A stretch of DNA of 22,269 nucleotides from Sulfurimonas sp. UBA6014 (GTDB taxonomy: Bacteria; Campylobacterota; Campylobacteria; Campylobacterales; Sulfurimonadaceae), in contig DJAA01000024.1 in NCBI GenBank assembly GCA_002428085.1, forward strand, positions 2,342 through 24,610. Direction: 5' to 3'. Shown in pieces: positions 1-8,107 of this stretch; position 1 is the first letter of the stretch; every line of letters begins with the position of its first letter. The position numbers and the translations under genes were made by a program. The notes under the pieces are model-generated. The model was not told where the DNA came from, made no database searches, and worked only from the letters and a program-made list of their open reading frames with translations.

Positions 1-651
1 TTTTCTATAAAAAAAGTTATAGAAGGTGTGAAGGTTACTTTTAAATCTTTAACAGCTTTAGGGGTCGGTTTTATATTTTTCTTGGACTTTATTGTTGAAC
101 TCCCAACCGTTGCCCTTTTTGGCCTTGCAGATCAACTCGAATGGCTTAAAGATAAGGCAATTATTATAGCTTTTGTGATGCTTTTGATTATTTTTGTTTT
201 TGCGATTATAGATATTGTTATCGTGAGAAAACAGTATTTTGATGGCTTGAAAATGAGTAAACAAGAGATAAAAGACGAGATGAAAAACATGGAAGGAGAC
301 CCGATGATTAAGGGGAAAATCCGCCAAATTCAGATGGAAGCGTCCAGAAAAAGGATGATGGCGGAGGTGCCAAATGCAGATGTCGTCATAACCAACCCAA
401 CCCATTACGCTGTGGCTATCAAATATGATGAGAAAAAATCTCATGCGCCTATCGTTGTGGCAAAAGGGATGGACAATATTGCCCTGCAGATAAAACAAAT
501 TGCTAGAGAAAATAATGTCCACATCGTCCAAAATCCTCCACTTGCTAGAAGTTTGTATGCTGAGGTAGAAATTGACAGAGTCATTCCAGAATCACTCTTT
601 GCTGCAGTTGCAGAAGTGCTTGCGTATGTTTATAAAATGAATAAAAAATAA
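1..651 (+). CDS. flhB: Flagellar export gate protein FlhB, 3' part (5' end outside window)
   Basis: FlhB is an inner-membrane component of the flagellar type III export apparatus and switches substrate from rod/hook proteins to filament proteins. The frame is open from base 1, so about 216 residues are visible of a protein usually near 350-360 residues, and the N-terminal membrane segments lie upstream. Visible are two hydrophobic segments, then a charged linker and the cytoplasmic domain with the autocleavage motif NPTH at bases 394-405, followed by the typical HYAVAIKYD stretch. The NPTH asparagine is intact, so self-cleavage is expected. A GTG at base 28 could be read as a start, but coding continues upstream in the same frame and FlhB homology does too, so it is internal. 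The next gene follows within about 30 bases. Confidence 0.93.
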   Translation, partial: FSIKKVIEGVKVTFKSLTALGVGFIFFLDFIVELPTVALFGLADQLEWLKDKAIIIAFVMLLIIFVFAIIDIVIVRKQYFDGLKMSKQEIKDEMKNMEGDPMIKGKIRQIQMEASRKRMMAEVPNADVVITNPTHYAVAIKYDEKKSHAPIVVAKGMDNIALQIKQIARENNVHIVQNPPLARSLYAEVEIDRVIPESLFAAVAEVLAYVYKMNKK

Positions 652-683
652 AAAAAACAGTACAATTGCGAAAAAATAAAGTG

Positions 684-1607
684 ATGTACATGGATGAAAT
701 GATACAAAAAATAGACAGGGCAAACCATGTCACTCTCATCGTTCATTCAAATCCGAGTGCTAGCTCGCTAGGGGCTGCAAGTGCGTTGTATACCTATATT
801 TTAACTCTTCATAAGAAAGTTTCTTTTTTCTGCGAAAGTAAAAAAATCAATCAAAAATTCCATTTTTTGCCTTGGGTGGAAAAAATAAGAGATACGTTTC
901 CAAGTTCTGCAGATTTAGCTATTGTTTTTGAGTGTGGTGATAAAAATAGTTTTGGAGTGGAGATAGCGTGTGATTTGATACATATTGCTAGTGAGGGGGT
1001 TTGTTTAGGAGAAAATGATTACTTGAGTTCAACACAATTTTTGTATAATTTATTCCGTAATAATGGAATAAAAATCAATGCAAAAATGGCTACGGCATTG
1101 TACGGAGGAGTTTTGTATGACTCTGATGCTTTCATGTCTGAGGGTGTTGATGGCACGACTTTTGCTATGGCTAGAGAGTTGCTAGAAGCAGGTGCTGAGT
1201 ATAAAGTATGCAATAAATTTATCACAAAATACACGACTCTTGGGGCGTTTAGACTCAAGGGTATCATGTATGCCAATATGATTTTAGTGCATGATGCAAA
1301 AGTTGCAACTTTTTGTGTAACAAATTTAGATTTAAAAGCAAGTGGAGCTTTAGAAGAAGATTCTCAAAGTGTATTGAGGGAGTCGTTATATCTCCCAAGT
1401 GTAGAAGTAGCTTTTTTATTGCAGCAAAATTTTGACTTTACGCTTAGTGGTTTTTTGCTCTCAAATGCCGCTGTTGATGTTGCTAAAATAGCATTACAAC
1501 TAGGTGGCAAAGGTCATGCGAGAGAGGCAAGCTTTGTCATCAATAAAGCTGAGACACTTGAAAAAGAAAAAGCAAAAATATTAAAATTAATTGATAAGGA
1601 AATGTAA
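684..1607 (+). CDS. DHH-family phosphoesterase-like protein with degenerate active site
   Basis: The protein has the overall order of the NrnA/GdpP-type DHH-DHHA1 family, whose active members are manganese-dependent phosphodiesterases cutting short RNAs or cyclic dinucleotides. Residues are numbered from a possible TTG start at 666. The C-terminal glycine-rich motif is kept as GGKGHAREAS (280-289), and the motif IV region reads LYDSDAF (D152/D154). The other metal-binding motifs are gone: motif I reads HSNPSASSLG (27-36) where HxxPDxDAxG is expected, motif II reads FECG (88-91) with Glu for Asp, and the DHH position reads HIASEG (106-111). Catalysis by the normal mechanism is therefore unlikely, although the frame is intact and conserved-looking. 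The start is uncertain: TTG 666, GTG 681, ATG 684 and ATG 690 are all possible and none has a clear Shine-Dalgarno sequence. The next gene starts directly after the stop codon. Confidence 0.8.
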   Translation: MYMDEMIQKIDRANHVTLIVHSNPSASSLGAASALYTYILTLHKKVSFFCESKKINQKFHFLPWVEKIRDTFPSSADLAIVFECGDKNSFGVEIACDLIHIASEGVCLGENDYLSSTQFLYNLFRNNGIKINAKMATALYGGVLYDSDAFMSEGVDGTTFAMARELLEAGAEYKVCNKFITKYTTLGAFRLKGIMYANMILVHDAKVATFCVTNLDLKASGALEEDSQSVLRESLYLPSVEVAFLLQQNFDFTLSGFLLSNAAVDVAKIALQLGGKGHAREASFVINKAETLEKEKAKILKLIDKEM

Positions 1608-2975
1608 TTGAAGAACAGTAATAACGGATTGTATGTAAAGATTTTTTTGGTGCTTGGGGTGATAATAGGTGGTGTAATTTATTTATTTAATGCCTCCATT
1701 TTTGAGAGAAATGCTCCAATTATAAAACTTGAGCATAACGGATTTTGGAACTTAAAAGAGCCATTAAAAGTTACAATTGAGGATCAAAGTGGTGTGAAGT
1801 TTTATAAAGTTAGTTTAAAAACTGCTAAAGAAGAGAAGATTTTAAATCATGAACAATTAATGGAGCCTTCAGGGGTTGTCAATATTAATATTGAGCCAAT
1901 TAAAAGTGCTCACTCTTTAAAAAATACAAACATAGAGATTACAGTTGAAGCAACAGATGCCAGCAAATGGCATTTCTTTAGTGGAAATTCTGCTGTAAAA
2001 ACTTTTGCTCTTACAATAGATAAAACAAAACCGCTTATTAATATCATTGGTAACTCTTATAAAATCACTAAAGGCGGTTCAGCTCTTGTTGTTTTTAAGG
2101 CTACAGATGAAAATATGAAAGACTTTTATATAGAGACATCTTTTAACAAAATTTTTAAAGCGCAGCCTTTTTACAAAGAGGGATTTTATATCGCTTTAAT
2201 TGCGTGGCCTATTACGCAGCAAGATTTTAAAGCAACGGTAGTTGCTACAGATATGGCTGGAAATGTATTTAAGAGTTATATTCCTTTGTATCTTCAAGAT
2301 AAAACTTATAAAATTTCGAATATCACCCTTGAGGATAAATTTTTAAAGGGCAAAATTGCAGAGCTTGCAGATGAGTTTGATGAGACACAGAGTGTTGAGA
2401 ACTCGATTGAACAGTTTAAAATCATCAATGAGACCATACGGGCAAAAAATGAGGATTTAATTCATGAGATTACATCTAAAATTTCTACGCAAATGATAAG
2501 TGATTTTAAAATTGAAAAAATGTATCCACTTGTAAATGGTCAAGTTGTTGCAAATTTTGGTGACCATCGCAAGTATTTTTATGAAGAAAATTTAGTGAGT
2601 GAAGCGTATCATGTAGGCTTAGATTTGGCAAGTAATGCTATGTCTCAAATTAAACCGCAAAATGGCGGAAATGTTGTGTATTCCGATTTTAACGGACTTT
2701 ATGGAAATATGCCAATACTTCATCATGGGCTTGGATTGTACACATTGTATGGGCATTGTTCGAGTATCAATGTCAATCGCGGAGATGCTGTTGCAAAAAA
2801 TACACATATAGCCAGTACAGGTAAAAGTGGGTATGCTATGGGTGATCACCTCCATTTTGGTGTTTTAGTTCAAGGGGTTGAAGTGCGTCCCGAAGAGTGG
2901 ATGGATGAGCAATGGATTCAATTAAATGTTACTGATGTTATTAAAAGTTCAAAAGAAGTCATAGACCGAAATTAA
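1608..2975 (+). CDS. Membrane-anchored M23 (LytM) family metallopeptidase
   Basis: This is probably a periplasmic peptidoglycan endopeptidase tethered to the inner membrane. An N-terminal hydrophobic segment (residues about 8-31) is followed by some 200 residues rich in beta-strand patterns, likely two Ig-like sandwiches: the second opens near residue 141 with the linker DKTKPLI. Next comes a charged helical stretch (about 245-300) and a C-terminal LytM domain. The zinc and catalytic set is complete: H335 and D339 (HVGLD), H383 (LYGHC), and H414/H416 (HLHFG). The TTG start is chosen because it directly follows the upstream stop, has AAGGA seven bases upstream (1596-1600), and no in-frame ATG lies nearby. 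It sits immediately before lpxC, so murein and lipid A envelope functions are side by side. The family makes D,D-endopeptidase activity likely, but the substrate is inferred. Confidence 0.88.
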   Translation: MKNSNNGLYVKIFLVLGVIIGGVIYLFNASIFERNAPIIKLEHNGFWNLKEPLKVTIEDQSGVKFYKVSLKTAKEEKILNHEQLMEPSGVVNINIEPIKSAHSLKNTNIEITVEATDASKWHFFSGNSAVKTFALTIDKTKPLINIIGNSYKITKGGSALVVFKATDENMKDFYIETSFNKIFKAQPFYKEGFYIALIAWPITQQDFKATVVATDMAGNVFKSYIPLYLQDKTYKISNITLEDKFLKGKIAELADEFDETQSVENSIEQFKIINETIRAKNEDLIHEITSKISTQMISDFKIEKMYPLVNGQVVANFGDHRKYFYEENLVSEAYHVGLDLASNAMSQIKPQNGGNVVYSDFNGLYGNMPILHHGLGLYTLYGHCSSINVNRGDAVAKNTHIASTGKSGYAMGDHLHFGVLVQGVEVRPEEWMDEQWIQLNVTDVIKSSKEVIDRN

Positions 2976-2984
2976 AGGAATACG

Positions 2985-3869
2985 ATGTTTCAAACAACTA
3001 TAAAAAAACCTGTTGAATTGGTGGGAATTGGTCTTCATAAAGGTTCTCCCGTAAGGTTAAGGCTTGAACCTCTTGAGTCTAACAGTGGATTGGTGTTTTA
3101 CCGCAGTGATGTAGATGTCTCTATCCCTTTAATTCCAGGCAATGTAGTTGACACGAAGATGGCGACAGTCATCGGCAAAGATGGGCATGTTATCTCTACG
3201 ATTGAACATATGCTCTCGGCAGTTTATGCATATGGCATCGACAATCTTAGGATTATTGTGAGCGCTGATGAAGTGCCTGTTATGGATGGAAGCAGTGCGA
3301 GTTTTTGTATGCTTTTAGATGAAGCAGGGATAGTCCAACAAGACAAGCCAAAAAGAATCATGAGAATAAAAAAAGAGGTCATTGTTCAAGAGGGAGATAA
3401 ATATGTAAAACTCTCCCCTTCTCCTGATCTGAAGTACGATTTTACTATTAAATTTCCGCATCCAGTTATTAACACGCAAGAGTATGTCTTAGAATTTACA
3501 AAAGAGAGTTATAAAAATGAGATAGCAAGAGCAAGAACTTTTGGTTTTTTACATGAAGTTCAGTATCTTCGCTCTAAAGGTTTGGCACTTGGAGGCTCTT
3601 TAGAAAACGCTATAGTTTTGGATGATAAAAAGATTTTAAATCCTGAGGGGCTTAGGTATCCTGATGAATTTGTACGACACAAAATTCTTGATGCTATTGG
3701 GGATATGTCTTTAATAGGGATGAACTTTATAGGCAATTATGAAGCACTCGCAGGGAGTCATGATTTAAACCATAAACTTACATTAGCACTTTTAAAAGAT
3801 CCTCAAAATTTTGAAGTGATTGAACTTGTAGGTGAAAAGACAAGGGAACTTGAAAAAGCGTATGCTTAA
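2985..3869 (+). CDS. lpxC: UDP-3-O-acyl-N-acetylglucosamine deacetylase
   Basis: LpxC performs the committed step of lipid A synthesis, removing the acetyl group from UDP-3-O-acyl-GlcNAc in the cytoplasm. The 294-residue length is normal. The zinc ligands are visible as H75 (in IEHMLSA) and H232/D236 (in RHKILDAIGD), with the PVMDGSS substrate motif near residue 101 and the catalytic histidine in GSHDLNHK near the C-terminus. The ATG has AAGGAA five to ten bases upstream. It lies nine bases after the M23 peptidase gene and overlaps the next gene by eight bases, so translational coupling to the TsaB-like gene is likely. Nothing is unusual in the sequence. Confidence 0.97.
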   Translation: MFQTTIKKPVELVGIGLHKGSPVRLRLEPLESNSGLVFYRSDVDVSIPLIPGNVVDTKMATVIGKDGHVISTIEHMLSAVYAYGIDNLRIIVSADEVPVMDGSSASFCMLLDEAGIVQQDKPKRIMRIKKEVIVQEGDKYVKLSPSPDLKYDFTIKFPHPVINTQEYVLEFTKESYKNEIARARTFGFLHEVQYLRSKGLALGGSLENAIVLDDKKILNPEGLRYPDEFVRHKILDAIGDMSLIGMNFIGNYEALAGSHDLNHKLTLALLKDPQNFEVIELVGEKTRELEKAYA

Positions 3870-4320
3870 GTCGGTCGATGTTCTCCTTGTTGCTTTGTCT
3901 AGCCCGATTCAAATAGGGATTTATGAAGATAAAAAATTGATTGAAACATTGCAAAGTAACCAGAGAAGTTCTGATATTTTACCGTTGCTTTTTGAGTCGA
4001 TTTTTGAAAAATATCATGTTCAAAATCTTTTTTATGCAAACGGTCCAGGAAGTTTTATGGCGATAAAAATAGCGTATATTTTTTTAAAATCTATAAGTAT
4101 TTTGAAAAATATACCACTTTTTGCAACAGATGCATTCTATTTTAATAATAATCAACCAATAAAAGCGATTGGAAAGCTATATTTTGTTAAAGTTTCATCA
4201 GAAATTAAAACTCAAAAGTTAGAGAGTGTGCCACAGATGGAATTTGCTCTCTTGGACGTCCTCGACCCTCATGAGTTTAGTAAAATAGCAACACCGCTTT
4301 ATAGCATAGGCGCGGTTTAA
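3862..4320 (+). CDS. tsaB: Short TsaB-like protein (tRNA t6A synthesis)
   Basis: TsaB is the inactive partner of TsaD in the complex that adds threonylcarbamoyl to A37 of ANN-decoding tRNAs. The recognisable core is the ASKHA-type stretch ANGPGSFMAIKIAY followed by a helix and PLFATDAF, which corresponds to GPGSFTGLR...PLxGVSSL in TsaB proteins. At 152 residues it is much shorter than E. coli TsaB (about 230), and most of the C-terminal lobe is missing. The ATG at 3862 is preferred: it overlaps the lpxC stop by eight bases, whereas the upstream GTG at 3832 would lie 38 bases inside lpxC and add a basic tail not typical of the family. The same position, between lpxC and thrB, is held by a similar short gene in Campylobacter (from memory). 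The assignment rests mainly on the GPGSF region. Confidence 0.7.
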   Translation: MLKSVDVLLVALSSPIQIGIYEDKKLIETLQSNQRSSDILPLLFESIFEKYHVQNLFYANGPGSFMAIKIAYIFLKSISILKNIPLFATDAFYFNNNQPIKAIGKLYFVKVSSEIKTQKLESVPQMEFALLDVLDPHEFSKIATPLYSIGAV

Positions 4321-4337
4321 AAAAGGGTTCAATCAGA

Positions 4338-5219
4338 ATGATAGTTAGTGTTCCAGCAACAAGTGCAAATCTTGGACCAGGGTTTGACGCACTTGGTTTA
4401 GCGGTAGATATGCGTAATAAAGTTGAATTTCATCCATCGAAATTTTTTAGTGTCAGTATCAAAGGTGAAGGGGAAAATAATCCTAAACTTAAAGGAAACA
4501 ACCTTTTTGTAAGTATTTTTAATGACCATTATACTCGCTTGACTGAAAGCAAACAAACGTTCAAATTTACATTTTATAACCAAATTCCTATGTCAAGAGG
4601 TCTTGGAAGTTCATCAGCTGTGATAGTGAGTGCCATTGCGAGTGCACATGAAGCCGCAGGAATCAAAGTCTCCAAGAGAAGAATTCTAAATCATGCTCTC
4701 GTATATGAATCACATCCTGATAACATAACTCCTGCAGTTATGGGTGGCTTTAATGTTGCGACTGTGGAGAAAAATAAAGTTTTTTCTCACAAAAAGCATA
4801 TGCCAAATTATCTAAAAGCTGTTGTAGTCATCCCAAATAAACCAATAAATACCTCTAAAGCCAGAACTTTGTTACCTAAATCCTATTCTAAAGAAAATGC
4901 TGTTTATAATTTGTCCCACGCGGCTTTGACGGTGGCATCTTTTTATAATGAAGATTGGGAGATGCTCAAACTTTCAACTGGAGATAGATTTCACCAAAAA
5001 GCGAGAATGAAAGCACTTCCTGAACTTTTTAATGTTCAAAAAGTTGCCTATGAAAGTGGAGCACTTATGAGCACTCTCTCTGGAAGCGGTTCAACATTTT
5101 TTAGCATGGCATATGATGAAGATGCTGCTGCGATGGCAAGTAAGTTTACACTGAAGTTTCCAGAATTTGTAGTAAAGATTTTAGACTTCGACAATGATGG
5201 ACTCATAATAGAGCGATAA
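4338..5219 (+). CDS. thrB: Homoserine kinase (GHMP kinase family)
   Basis: ThrB phosphorylates L-homoserine with ATP in threonine biosynthesis. The 293-residue protein begins with the family hallmark VPATSANLGPGFDALG (residues 5-20), has the GHMP ATP-binding motif PMSRGLGSSSA (84-94), the ESHPDNITPA segment, and the C-terminal glycine motif LSGSGSTFF. All expected motifs are present, so it is likely active. It starts 17 bases after the TsaB-like gene. Its stop codon sits in the loop of a perfect 9-bp inverted repeat (separate entry), just before the translation-factor cluster, which may mark a processing or attenuation point inside the operon. Confidence 0.97.
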   Translation: MIVSVPATSANLGPGFDALGLAVDMRNKVEFHPSKFFSVSIKGEGENNPKLKGNNLFVSIFNDHYTRLTESKQTFKFTFYNQIPMSRGLGSSSAVIVSAIASAHEAAGIKVSKRRILNHALVYESHPDNITPAVMGGFNVATVEKNKVFSHKKHMPNYLKAVVVIPNKPINTSKARTLLPKSYSKENAVYNLSHAALTVASFYNEDWEMLKLSTGDRFHQKARMKALPELFNVQKVAYESGALMSTLSGSGSTFFSMAYDEDAAAMASKFTLKFPEFVVKILDFDNDGLIIER

Positions 5220-5228
5220 GCTCTATTA
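5206..5228 (+). promoter_or_regulatory. 9-bp hairpin around the thrB stop codon
   Basis: TAATAGAGC (5206-5214) and GCTCTATTA (5220-5228) are perfect reverse complements separated by the five-base loop GATAA, which contains the thrB stop codon TAA at 5217-5219. No run of T follows on either strand, so a standard Rho-independent terminator is unlikely. An RNA processing or stabilising element, or a weak attenuator ahead of ylxR-infB, fits better. The role is inferred. Confidence 0.5.
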
Positions 5229-5250
5229 AATAAGGCAAGTTTTAGATATA

Positions 5251-5508
5251 ATGGCGAAAAAATTTCATCTCCCCACTAGAATGTGTATTTCATGCAAAGA
5301 GAGATATCCTCAAGCTACCTTTGAGAGACTTCAATGTGTTGATGGTTCTTTGTTGCTTTACAGTGGAAGTGGAAGAAGTTTTTACTTATGTAAAAATTGT
5401 CTTTTTGACGAGAAAAAAGTTTTAAAAGCACTCATGAGAGAGTGCCGAAATGGCGATAAAGAGAAATTCACGATTAGACTAAAGGAGATCATCACTGATG
5501 ATAGATAA
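5251..5508 (+). CDS. ylxR: YlxR/RnpM family RNA-binding protein (DUF448)
   Basis: The 85-residue protein matches the YlxR (DUF448) family, which sits next to infB in many bacteria; Bacillus YlxR, renamed RnpM, is reported to bind RNase P RNA. Visible are PTRMCISCKERYP (residues 8-20), a short beta region, the GSGRSFYLCKNC segment (39-50), and a basic C-terminal helix. Two CxxC pairs (C12/C15 and C47/C50) could bind a metal. The ATG at 5251 is needed to keep the conserved PxRxC segment, although its Shine-Dalgarno is poor and a TATAAT string (5247-5252) overlaps it. It overlaps infB by 11 bases, so coupling is likely. Whether it acts on RNase P in this phylum is unknown. Confidence 0.88.
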   Translation: MAKKFHLPTRMCISCKERYPQATFERLQCVDGSLLLYSGSGRSFYLCKNCLFDEKKVLKALMRECRNGDKEKFTIRLKEIITDDR

Positions 5509-8107
5509 AGTTAGAGTACAAGAGATAGCAAAAGAGTTAGGGATAACTTCCAAAGACGTTATTAAAAAAGCTTCAGAAATAGGGATAGAAATTAAATCAG
5601 CTCAAAGCTCAGTTACCATGCAAGAAGCTGATAATTTAATGAACTTTATCATGAATGGTGAGACGTCAATACAAGAACCGACTCAAAAAGCTTCATCTGT
5701 ACAAAATAATGAAACGCCTCCTTTTGAGATTCCAAAAAAGATAGTTTCTGAAAAAACTATACTTGAACAAGAACTCAATAATGAGCCTCAGCCTTCATTA
5801 ATAGCGGTTACTTCTGAGATAAATACTCAAAATGAGACACCAATAGTCAAAGATGATGCGTTAGAGGCAAAAACTTTTCAACCAATTACTCAAGAGATTA
5901 AAAAATCGGGTCTTAAAATTGTTAAAAAGAAAAAGCCTCATGAAGAGATTGAAGTTCAAACAAAAGATAAAGTTCAGTCTGTTTATGATGTGCCAGAGAA
6001 GCAAACAGCAGTCTCTTCTTATGGAAAAATGAGTGCAGAAGTTTTAGAAGAGTTAGCGCAAAAGAAAAAAGCAAAACAAAATTCAGGGAGTGCAAAAAAA
6101 CAAGAACAAGGGACTAAAATAGATATATTTGGTGGTTCTTTGAGCGATGTGTCTATGGATTTAGATGATCAAATTGTACTTCTTGATTTGAATGCAACCG
6201 AGAGAGCAAAGTTTGTAGATGAAGAGGTTAAAAAACCAAAACCTCCAAAACCTGTCGGCAGAAATGCTAACAAAAAATCTGCACCACGTGCTAGAAAAGT
6301 TAGTAAAGATGTAAGAAAAAAATATACCAAAGATAAGCAAGAAGATGTAATTATCACACATGTTGAAATCCCTGAAGATATCCGTGTGTATGAGTTTGCA
6401 GAGGCGCTTAATAGACCAATTTCTGATATTATAAAAGTTCTCTTTGATTTAGGTCTCATGATGACAAAAAATGACTTTTTAGGCAAAGATGAGATAGAAA
6501 TTTTGTCTGAGACTTTCAATGTTGAAGTAACAATCGTAGATCCAAAAGATGCGTTTAATTATGAAGACGATTTAGAAGAAGAGATGGATGCAAATGCGAC
6601 TGAGAGACCTCCTGTTATAACAATTATGGGACACGTTGACCACGGAAAAACATCACTTTTAGATGCCATCAGAAAAGCTAAAGTAACACAAGGTGAAGCT
6701 GGAGGTATTACACAGCATATCGGTGCATACACGATTGAGCAAAATGGTAAAGCGATTACTTTCTTGGATACTCCAGGACATGCGGCTTTTTCATCCATGA
6801 GACAGCGTGGAACTGATATTACAGATATTATCATCATCGTTGTAGCAGCGGATGATGGTGTTAAGCCACAAACGCTTGAGGTTATCAAACTTGCAAAAGA
6901 GTCAGGCGTTCCTGTTATTGTCGCTCTGAATAAAATGGATAAAGAGACAGCGAATCCTGATATGGTAAAAGGTCAAATGGCTGAAAAAGGGATGAATCCA
7001 GTCGATTGGGGCGGAGATATAGAGTTTATCCCTGTTTCTGCAAAAAGCGGTATGGGAATTGACGACTTGCTTGAAAATATTCTCCTTACTGCGGACGTGC
7101 TTGAACTTAAAGCAAACGTCAATGCTATGGCAAAAGCTGCTGTAGTTGAGTCTTCCATTGAGAAAGGGCGAGGTCCTGTTGCAACGGTTATTGTTCAAAA
7201 CGGTACGCTTAAGGTGGGTGATTATGTTGTGTGTGGAAGTGCTTATGGACGTGTAAAAGCTCTTATAGATGAGCACAATCAACAAATAAAATTTCTACTT
7301 CCAAGCCATACGGCAGTTGTTGTGGGACTCAATGAAGTTCCATCTTCGGGTGAAATCATGATGGCGATGAGTCATGAAAAAGAGGCTCGAGAGTACGCAC
7401 TCAAGCGTCATGAGTATGACAGACACAGAGAGCTCTCACGCAGTACAAAATCGACTTTAGAAGATATGGCGTCTATGATAGCTGAGGGCAATCTCAAATC
7501 ACTCAAAGTTGTCCTTAAAACCGATGTTCATGGGTCACTTGAGGCTATTAAAAGTGCTTTAGGTGAACTAAGAAATGCTGAAGTGAAGATAAATGTTATC
7601 TCTTCTGGTGTTGGTGGAATTACTGAAAATGATGTTGATTTAGTTGCAAATAGTGATAACTGTGTTTTACTTGGCTTTAATGTTCGTCCAACTGGCAGTG
7701 TAAAAGCTTTAGCAAAACAAAAAGGTGTAGATATCAGAACCTATTCTATTATTTACCAACTTCTTGATGATATGACAGGAATGCTCACAGGCATGATGAC
7801 ACCGAAATTTACAGAGGAAAATACAGGCCAAGCGGAAGTTAGAAATGTATTTAAATCTCCTAAAGGTGCAGTTGCGGGATGTGTTGTTGTCGATGGAAAA
7901 CTTGTTCGCGGAGGACTTGTTCGCGTTATTCGTGAGGGAGTTGTCGCTTTTGAGGGTGATCTTACTTCACTTAAACGCTTCAAAGATGATGTCGAAGAAG
8001 TTGGATATGGATACGAGTGCGGTGTCATTATCAAAGGTTACAGCGATGTCATTGTTGGCGATGTCATTGAGACATTCAAAAAAGTTGAGCAAAAAGTCTC
8101 GCTGTGA
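5498..8107 (+). CDS. infB: Translation initiation factor IF-2
   Basis: IF-2 is the GTPase that brings fMet-tRNA to the 30S subunit and promotes subunit joining. The 869-residue protein has an N-terminal IF2N helical module (1-53), a long charged Lys/Glu/Gln-rich linker (about 54-290), a second IF2N module (about 290-345), the G domain, and the C-terminal domains through to the fMet-tRNA binding end. G motifs are complete: GHVDHGKT (378-385), DTPGH (424-428), NKMD (478-481) and SAKSG. The ATG at 5498 lies inside the end of ylxR and has AGGAG at 5483-5487, ten bases upstream. The stop overlaps the rbfA start as GTGA. Nothing unusual beyond the low-complexity linker, which is typical for this protein. 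Confidence 0.98.
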   Translation: MIDKVRVQEIAKELGITSKDVIKKASEIGIEIKSAQSSVTMQEADNLMNFIMNGETSIQEPTQKASSVQNNETPPFEIPKKIVSEKTILEQELNNEPQPSLIAVTSEINTQNETPIVKDDALEAKTFQPITQEIKKSGLKIVKKKKPHEEIEVQTKDKVQSVYDVPEKQTAVSSYGKMSAEVLEELAQKKKAKQNSGSAKKQEQGTKIDIFGGSLSDVSMDLDDQIVLLDLNATERAKFVDEEVKKPKPPKPVGRNANKKSAPRARKVSKDVRKKYTKDKQEDVIITHVEIPEDIRVYEFAEALNRPISDIIKVLFDLGLMMTKNDFLGKDEIEILSETFNVEVTIVDPKDAFNYEDDLEEEMDANATERPPVITIMGHVDHGKTSLLDAIRKAKVTQGEAGGITQHIGAYTIEQNGKAITFLDTPGHAAFSSMRQRGTDITDIIIIVVAADDGVKPQTLEVIKLAKESGVPVIVALNKMDKETANPDMVKGQMAEKGMNPVDWGGDIEFIPVSAKSGMGIDDLLENILLTADVLELKANVNAMAKAAVVESSIEKGRGPVATVIVQNGTLKVGDYVVCGSAYGRVKALIDEHNQQIKFLLPSHTAVVVGLNEVPSSGEIMMAMSHEKEAREYALKRHEYDRHRELSRSTKSTLEDMASMIAEGNLKSLKVVLKTDVHGSLEAIKSALGELRNAEVKINVISSGVGGITENDVDLVANSDNCVLLGFNVRPTGSVKALAKQKGVDIRTYSIIYQLLDDMTGMLTGMMTPKFTEENTGQAEVRNVFKSPKGAVAGCVVVDGKLVRGGLVRVIREGVVAFEGDLTSLKRFKDDVEEVGYGYECGVIIKGYSDVIVGDVIETFKKVEQKVSL

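Noticed and set aside
58..531. 157-residue minus-strand open frame across flhB
   Set aside because: It is antisense to conserved FlhB sequence including NPTH, and shows no family features.
5247..5252. Perfect TATAAT overlapping the ylxR start codon as a promoter
   Set aside because: Transcription would begin inside ylxR after its start codon and remove conserved residues. In an AT-rich genome such a string is expected by chance; it could at most be a weak internal promoter for infB.
6169..6519. Minus-strand open frames inside infB (also 6559-6888 and 6902-7285)
   Set aside because: They are antisense shadows of conserved IF-2 coding sequence, with Ser/Ile/Phe-rich composition and no start signals.
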